Part shown: piece by piece, positions 60,862-64,000 of the stretch
How the letters are laid out: each line of letters begins with the position of its first letter
How positions within the stretch are numbered: position 1 is the first letter of the stretch
NCBI RefSeq assembly: GCF_043641075.1
Contig: NZ_JBHZRC010000001.1
Coordinates: 558,001 to 622,000 of the forward strand
Length of the DNA stretch: 64,000 nucleotides
Reading direction: 5' to 3'
From: Bacillus_BD oryzisoli_A
GTDB taxonomy: Bacteria > Bacillota > Bacilli > Bacillales > Cytobacillaceae
The notes under the pieces: generated by a model
Databases searched by the model: none
What the model was told of the DNA's origin: nothing
The model's input: the letters and a program-made list of their open reading frames with translations, nothing else
Made by a program: the position numbers and the translations under genes

Positions 60862-61182
60862 ATGAATAATCAATTTAACCAAGGAAATCAACAACAATTT
60901 CAACAAACTACTGGATTTAGTCAATTTGGTATGTCTCATCCTGCTTTCCAGCCTGGATTCTCCAATACCAATGCCCAAGAGGTAAGACAGCAGAATGCTC
61001 AGTCCGCTCAAGGAGGCAGTAATGTACAACAATCCGGAGTAGATTTCGGTGGTAGTGGTTTTGATCAATTCAGCGGAACCCATGCTGCTTCCCAACCTGA
61101 GTTTGCAGGTTCAAACGTACAAGAGGTCACACAGCGAAATGCCCAATCCTCGCAAGGCCAGAGCTTTAATAATATATTCTAA
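60862..61182 (+). CDS. sspE: Gamma-type small acid-soluble spore protein
   Basis: 106 residues from ATG 60862, with AGGGGGTGG upstream. Very rich in Gln, Asn, Ser and Gly; two repeats of the form (T/S)NAQEVRQQNAQSAQGG and SNVQEVTQRNAQSSQGQ separated by phenylalanine-glycine segments. Gamma-type SASP is an amino-acid store degraded at spore germination. Expression is expected from a sigma-G promoter; GAATA (near 60774) and a CTAATATAA-like -10 are possible but weak. It proves endospore formation in the source organism. Confidence 0.9.
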   Translation: MNNQFNQGNQQQFQQTTGFSQFGMSHPAFQPGFSNTNAQEVRQQNAQSAQGGSNVQQSGVDFGGSGFDQFSGTHAASQPEFAGSNVQEVTQRNAQSSQGQSFNNIF

Positions 61183-61194
61183 TTAGTTAAAAAA

Positions 61195-61243
61195 CCCCTT
61201 AAGATTGGTGTTAAATTTTTATTAATACCATCTAAGGGATTTT
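61195..61243. terminator. Terminator between convergent sspE and ung
   Basis: CCCTTA-GAT-GGT-TTAA pairs with TTAATACCATCTAAGGG; T-run on plus strand and A-run on the other side. Confidence 0.8.
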
Positions 61244-61259
61244 TTTATTTTATAAAAAT

Positions 61260-61934
61260 TTATAGATCAGTGATCTGCCAATCAATTTCTTCACTTCCCA
61301 TGTCACGTAAAAAAGAATTGGTTTGTGAGAAAGGCTTGCTGCCAAAAAAGCCTTTCTTAGCTGATAGTGGGCTTGGGTGCGGTGACTTGATAATTAAATG
61401 CCTTGATGACGTAATCAAGCGCTGTTTTTCTTGGGCAAAACGTCCCCAAAGGATAAATACTAGCGGCTTATCTCTGCCATTTAGTATTTCGATGACTCTA
61501 TTCGTCAGAGTTTCCCAGCCAAGTGATTTATGTGAATTAGGCTCGCCATTACGAACTGTCAATACTGTGTTAAGTAGCAGAACCCCTTGCTTTGCCCATT
61601 CCAATAAGTACCCGTGATTCGGAATAGAACAGGCTAGATCAGACTGAAGTTCCTTATAAATATTTTTCAATGATGGGGGGATTTTAACTCCAGGCTGCAC
61701 AGAAAAGCTTAACCCATGTGCTTGTCCAGGTCCGTGATAAGGGTCCTGACCAATAATCACCACTTTCGTATCCTCAAAAGAGGTTAAATGTAATGCATTA
61801 TAAATATCATTATGATCTGGATGGATCGTCTTTGTCTGATATTCTTCCTGCAAAGCATTTATTAAATGATGATAATACGGCTTTGCAAATTCCTCCTCAA
61901 GTAATAGAGCCCAATCATTTTTCAAATGAACCAT
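61260..61934 (-). CDS. ung: Uracil-DNA glycosylase
   Basis: 224 residues from ATG 61934, nearly the B. subtilis Ung length; earlier in-frame ATGs would add an unusual hydrophobic tail. Water-activating motif GQDPYHGPGQAHGLSFS near residue 62 and the DNA-intercalating HPSPLSAKKGF near 187 are intact. It removes uracil from DNA to start base-excision repair. Single gene. Confidence 0.96.
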   Translation of the reverse strand: MVHLKNDWALLLEEEFAKPYYHHLINALQEEYQTKTIHPDHNDIYNALHLTSFEDTKVVIIGQDPYHGPGQAHGLSFSVQPGVKIPPSLKNIYKELQSDLACSIPNHGYLLEWAKQGVLLLNTVLTVRNGEPNSHKSLGWETLTNRVIEILNGRDKPLVFILWGRFAQEKQRLITSSRHLIIKSPHPSPLSAKKGFFGSKPFSQTNSFLRDMGSEEIDWQITDL

Positions 61935-62068
61935 GATAAAACACACTCTTTTCCTTATCATTAGTTTAGCTATATAAAGATGCAAATAATTTTTACTTTT
62001 TACATACTGGTTTACAGACTACAATTGGTAGTATGATAGTATTATGTTGCTTGTTGGAGGTTTTTTCA

Positions 62069-62494
62069 ATGTATAATCGAATTTTAGTTGCAATAGATGG
62101 TTCAGAAAAGAGTGAGAAAGCATTAAAATCTGCGTTACAATTTGCAAATGAAAGATATTCAAAGGTCGGAATTATTCATGTTAAAAAAAATATTACCATT
62201 TACGAAACGATGTCTTCAGAAGTCGTTGATGAGATGTATTCCGAAATGAAAAAAGAAGCAGATGAGCTTTTTAAACGTGCTCAAATACTAGCAGATGATT
62301 ATGGAGTAGAAATTGAAACACATTATGAAATTGGGGAACCAGCCATTCTAATCGTTAAGATGGCTGAGGATAGAAATTATCAGCTGATTGTCATGGGAAG
62401 CAGAGGCCTCGGCGGCATCAAAAGCCTTATGCTAGGCAGTGTCAGCCAACGAGTCTCACAGCTGTCCCATTGCCCAGTGTTGATTGTAAAATAG
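62069..62494 (+). CDS. Universal stress protein, UspA family (second copy)
   Basis: 141 residues from ATG 62069, with TTGGAGG upstream; a reading from 62033 lacks a site. YNRILVAIDGSEKSEKALKSA at the start and VMGSRGLGGIKSLMLGSVSQ near residue 110 form the ATP-binding Usp pattern. It shares the fold but little identity with the copy at 8461-8889, so the two are separate paralogues. Followed by a repeat-type terminator. Confidence 0.92.
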   Translation: MYNRILVAIDGSEKSEKALKSALQFANERYSKVGIIHVKKNITIYETMSSEVVDEMYSEMKKEADELFKRAQILADDYGVEIETHYEIGEPAILIVKMAEDRNYQLIVMGSRGLGGIKSLMLGSVSQRVSQLSHCPVLIVK

Positions 62495-62511
62495 TATGAA
62501 TAGGAAGCAGA

Positions 62512-62563
62512 GGGACGGTTCTCTTGCTTCCTTTTTTCATAACTGAAGCAAGAGAACCGTCTG
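62512..62563. repeat. Palindromic copy of the dispersed repeat, between convergent genes
   Basis: GACGGTTCTCTTGCTTC (62514-62530) and GAAGCAAGAGAACCGTC (62545-62561) form a perfect 17-bp stem around a 14-nt loop. Placed 8 nt from the stop of the minus-strand flavoprotein gene, it can serve as its terminator and that of the stress protein. Confidence 0.88.
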
Positions 62564-62570
62564 CTACTTT

Positions 62571-63701
62571 TTAATCTTCGATCGGGAACCAGCCGGGGGT
62601 GTTGATTATGGCTTGCCAAAGTGGGTCGGGTACTACTAGGCGGTTTTGGGCATCTTTTTTTAATTTTGTTTCAATCTCTGATTCATTTCCTTCCTTCACT
62701 TTCATCACCCAATCCGGGTCGATAATGATTTCACGGCCGATTGCTATCATATCTACACCGGTCTCAAACGCTTTTAACGCATCATCTGGTGTATAAATAG
62801 AACCAACCCCAATGATAGGTACTCTATTCGCCACTTTCTCCTGAATCACTTCAAGTCGTGTTCGGGAATCCTCTATTCCTCGTCTCGGTGTTGACCAGTA
62901 TTGATTTAATGACACATGAAGATAATCAAGGTCTTTATCCGCCAATACATCCACCAGCTTTAACGTATCAGCCATTGTAATACCAGGTGTTTCAGGCTCC
63001 TCTGGTGAAAAACGATAACCAACGAGGAATGGTTGGCTTGCATGATCTGCAATGGTCCTTTTCACTTCATCCACAACGGCCAAAGGAAAGGTTAGTCTTT
63101 TTTCCAAGCTGCCGCCATATTGATCATTTCTCCGATTCGAATGAGGAGAGAAGAACTGCTGGATTAAATATCCATTTGCTCCGTGAATTTCAACCCCATC
63201 AAATCCAGCCTCAATTGCTCTTCGAGTGGCAGCGCCAAAATCCTGTATGATTGATTGGATCTCTTCTTCAGTCAACGCATCTGGTATTGTATCTGATGAA
63301 GTGCCTTGTTCTGCAGGAATCGCACTGGCACTGACAATTCTGCCATTTGGAACTAAATCAGGAGGACACATTCTACCGCCATGAAAGATTTGCAAAACAG
63401 CTTTTGCACCTTGTTCTTTAATCGTAGAAGCTAAACTTTGCAGGCTTGGAATGAAATCATCATGATCACAAGCAAATTCTCCTGGAAATCCTTTTCCGTT
63501 TCGGGTCACATAGGCGCATGCTGTCACAACCATTCCAACACCATTTGAACGCCTCCGGTAATAAGCTAATTCATCCTCTGAAACGGTCCCGTCCGGGTTT
63601 GAAGAGAAGTTAGTCATCGGTGCCATCACAACACGATTCTCAACTTGAATTCCACTCCTTAGGCCAATAGACTCAAAAAGCAGGCTATATTTTGTATTCA
63701 T
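62571..63701 (-). CDS. NADH:flavin oxidoreductase, old yellow enzyme family
   Basis: 376 residues. FMN-binding barrel with NRVVMAPMTNFSSN at the start, HGGRMCPP near residue 106, and GFDGVEIHGANGYLIQQFFSPHSNRRNDQYGGSLE, the classic family block. C-terminal GVGSIYTPDDALKAFETG and MIAIGREIIIDPDW bind the FMN phosphate. It resembles B. subtilis YqiG. Reduces activated double bonds with NAD(P)H; true substrate unknown. GGAGG precedes the ATG. No extra Fe-S domain, so it is not a dienoyl-CoA reductase. Confidence 0.92.
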   Translation of the reverse strand: MNTKYSLLFESIGLRSGIQVENRVVMAPMTNFSSNPDGTVSEDELAYYRRRSNGVGMVVTACAYVTRNGKGFPGEFACDHDDFIPSLQSLASTIKEQGAKAVLQIFHGGRMCPPDLVPNGRIVSASAIPAEQGTSSDTIPDALTEEEIQSIIQDFGAATRRAIEAGFDGVEIHGANGYLIQQFFSPHSNRRNDQYGGSLEKRLTFPLAVVDEVKRTIADHASQPFLVGYRFSPEEPETPGITMADTLKLVDVLADKDLDYLHVSLNQYWSTPRRGIEDSRTRLEVIQEKVANRVPIIGVGSIYTPDDALKAFETGVDMIAIGREIIIDPDWVMKVKEGNESEIETKLKKDAQNRLVVPDPLWQAIINTPGWFPIED

Positions 63702-63984
63702 CTCTTACCTCCATTTTATTAACCTAAAACATATATATAATTTATCATCATAGAACCAAATATTCATGAACGCTAGAAACTATTTTATAGTGTTTATCTC
63801 AAGCAGCAGGATAGCTTAATTTTTATAGGAGTTCAAACTGCTGTCTTTTCGAAGATATCCTTTTCATCGAAAACCCTTTGATATTTATAGGGTTGTATGA
63901 TAATCTAATATATTATTATTCTATAACGTTACATATTTTACCTTTTACATAAAGAAACAAGGAAGTTGAAAGGGGCTCTATTTA

Positions 63985-64000
63985 GTGGATTTACTCTTAA
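63985..64000 (+). CDS. Possible start of a gene cut by the window end
   Basis: GTG 63985 has AAAGGGG nine bases upstream, and the frame (VDLLL) is open to the end. Only five codons are visible, so this is a guess from the ribosome binding site alone. The 283 nt before it show no other gene. Confidence 0.3.

Noticed and set aside
40237..62561. CRISPR array made of the repeated GGTTCTCTTGCTTCC units
   Set aside because: Copies are far apart, palindromic and sit at gene ends; there are no regular spacers or cas genes.

Overview
The window looks like chromosomal DNA of an aerobic, endospore-forming member of the Bacillaceae. The DNA is AT-rich, ribosome binding sites are strong GGAGG types, and intrinsic terminators are dense. 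Most genes have Bacillus-type homologues, and a gamma-type small acid-soluble spore protein is encoded near 60.9 kb. I cannot name the genus from the sequence alone. I found no rRNA, tRNA, CRISPR array or prophage.

Layout. 0-5.2 kb: the tail of a sugar-type ABC permease, a decayed GntR-family regulator, a tripartite tricarboxylate transporter operon (TctB-TctA-TctC) and a flavin-dependent monooxygenase. 5.2-6.6 kb: a complete IS3-family element that landed in the loop of a bidirectional terminator. 6.6-13.1 kb: a TerC-family protein, a PP-loop ligase, a universal stress protein, and a PadR regulator with a heterodimeric ABC exporter. 13.4-20 kb: a phosphoesterase, then a formate module (transporter with a long structured leader, a 990-residue formate dehydrogenase, DUF1641, DUF2294 and FdhD). 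20.5-24.7 kb: malate:quinone oxidoreductase, an unusual glutamine synthetase under a GlnR/TnrA-type box, and a second TerC protein. 24.7-33.3 kb, mostly minus strand: a carboxynorspermidine-synthase-like gene behind a highly structured 420-nt region, an RMD1/DUF155 protein, an ABC-2 transporter, a BenE transporter, a hemolysin-III protein and small unknowns. 33.4-36.6 kb: an Lgt-like gene (frameshifted) overlapping a COG1964-type radical SAM gene, then EcsC. 37-49.8 kb: a PAS-GGDEF-EAL protein with a structured leader, a SpoT-like HD protein, a CBO0543 protein, a giant membrane protein, an atypical SDR, a second HD protein and a chemoreceptor. 50-53.6 kb: a NAD salvage operon (Nudix regulator, PncA, PncB, NadD-like) with two matching operator-like sequences. 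53.7-64 kb: an NhaC antiporter, proline iminopeptidase, cytochrome bd oxidase, a MarR operon with a CPBP protease, the spore protein, uracil-DNA glycosylase, a stress protein and an old-yellow-enzyme flavoprotein.

How genes work together. The formate block imports and oxidises formate; FdhD supplies sulfur to the molybdenum cofactor. Mqo and the bd oxidase both act on the quinone pool. The NAD block is a full Preiss-Handler salvage path from nicotinamide to NAD precursor with its own regulator. The Tct transporter plus NtaA-like oxygenase suggests uptake and oxidation of an organic (amino)carboxylate.

The items I consider most worth following are: the Lgt-like/radical SAM pair, which may modify membrane lipids; the orphan structured RNAs near 14.2, 26.3 and 37.2 kb; a dispersed hairpin repeat with core GGTTCTCTTGCTTCC that also forms the end of one protein; the insertion sequence inside a terminator loop; and the glutamine synthetase lacking the usual feedback arginine.
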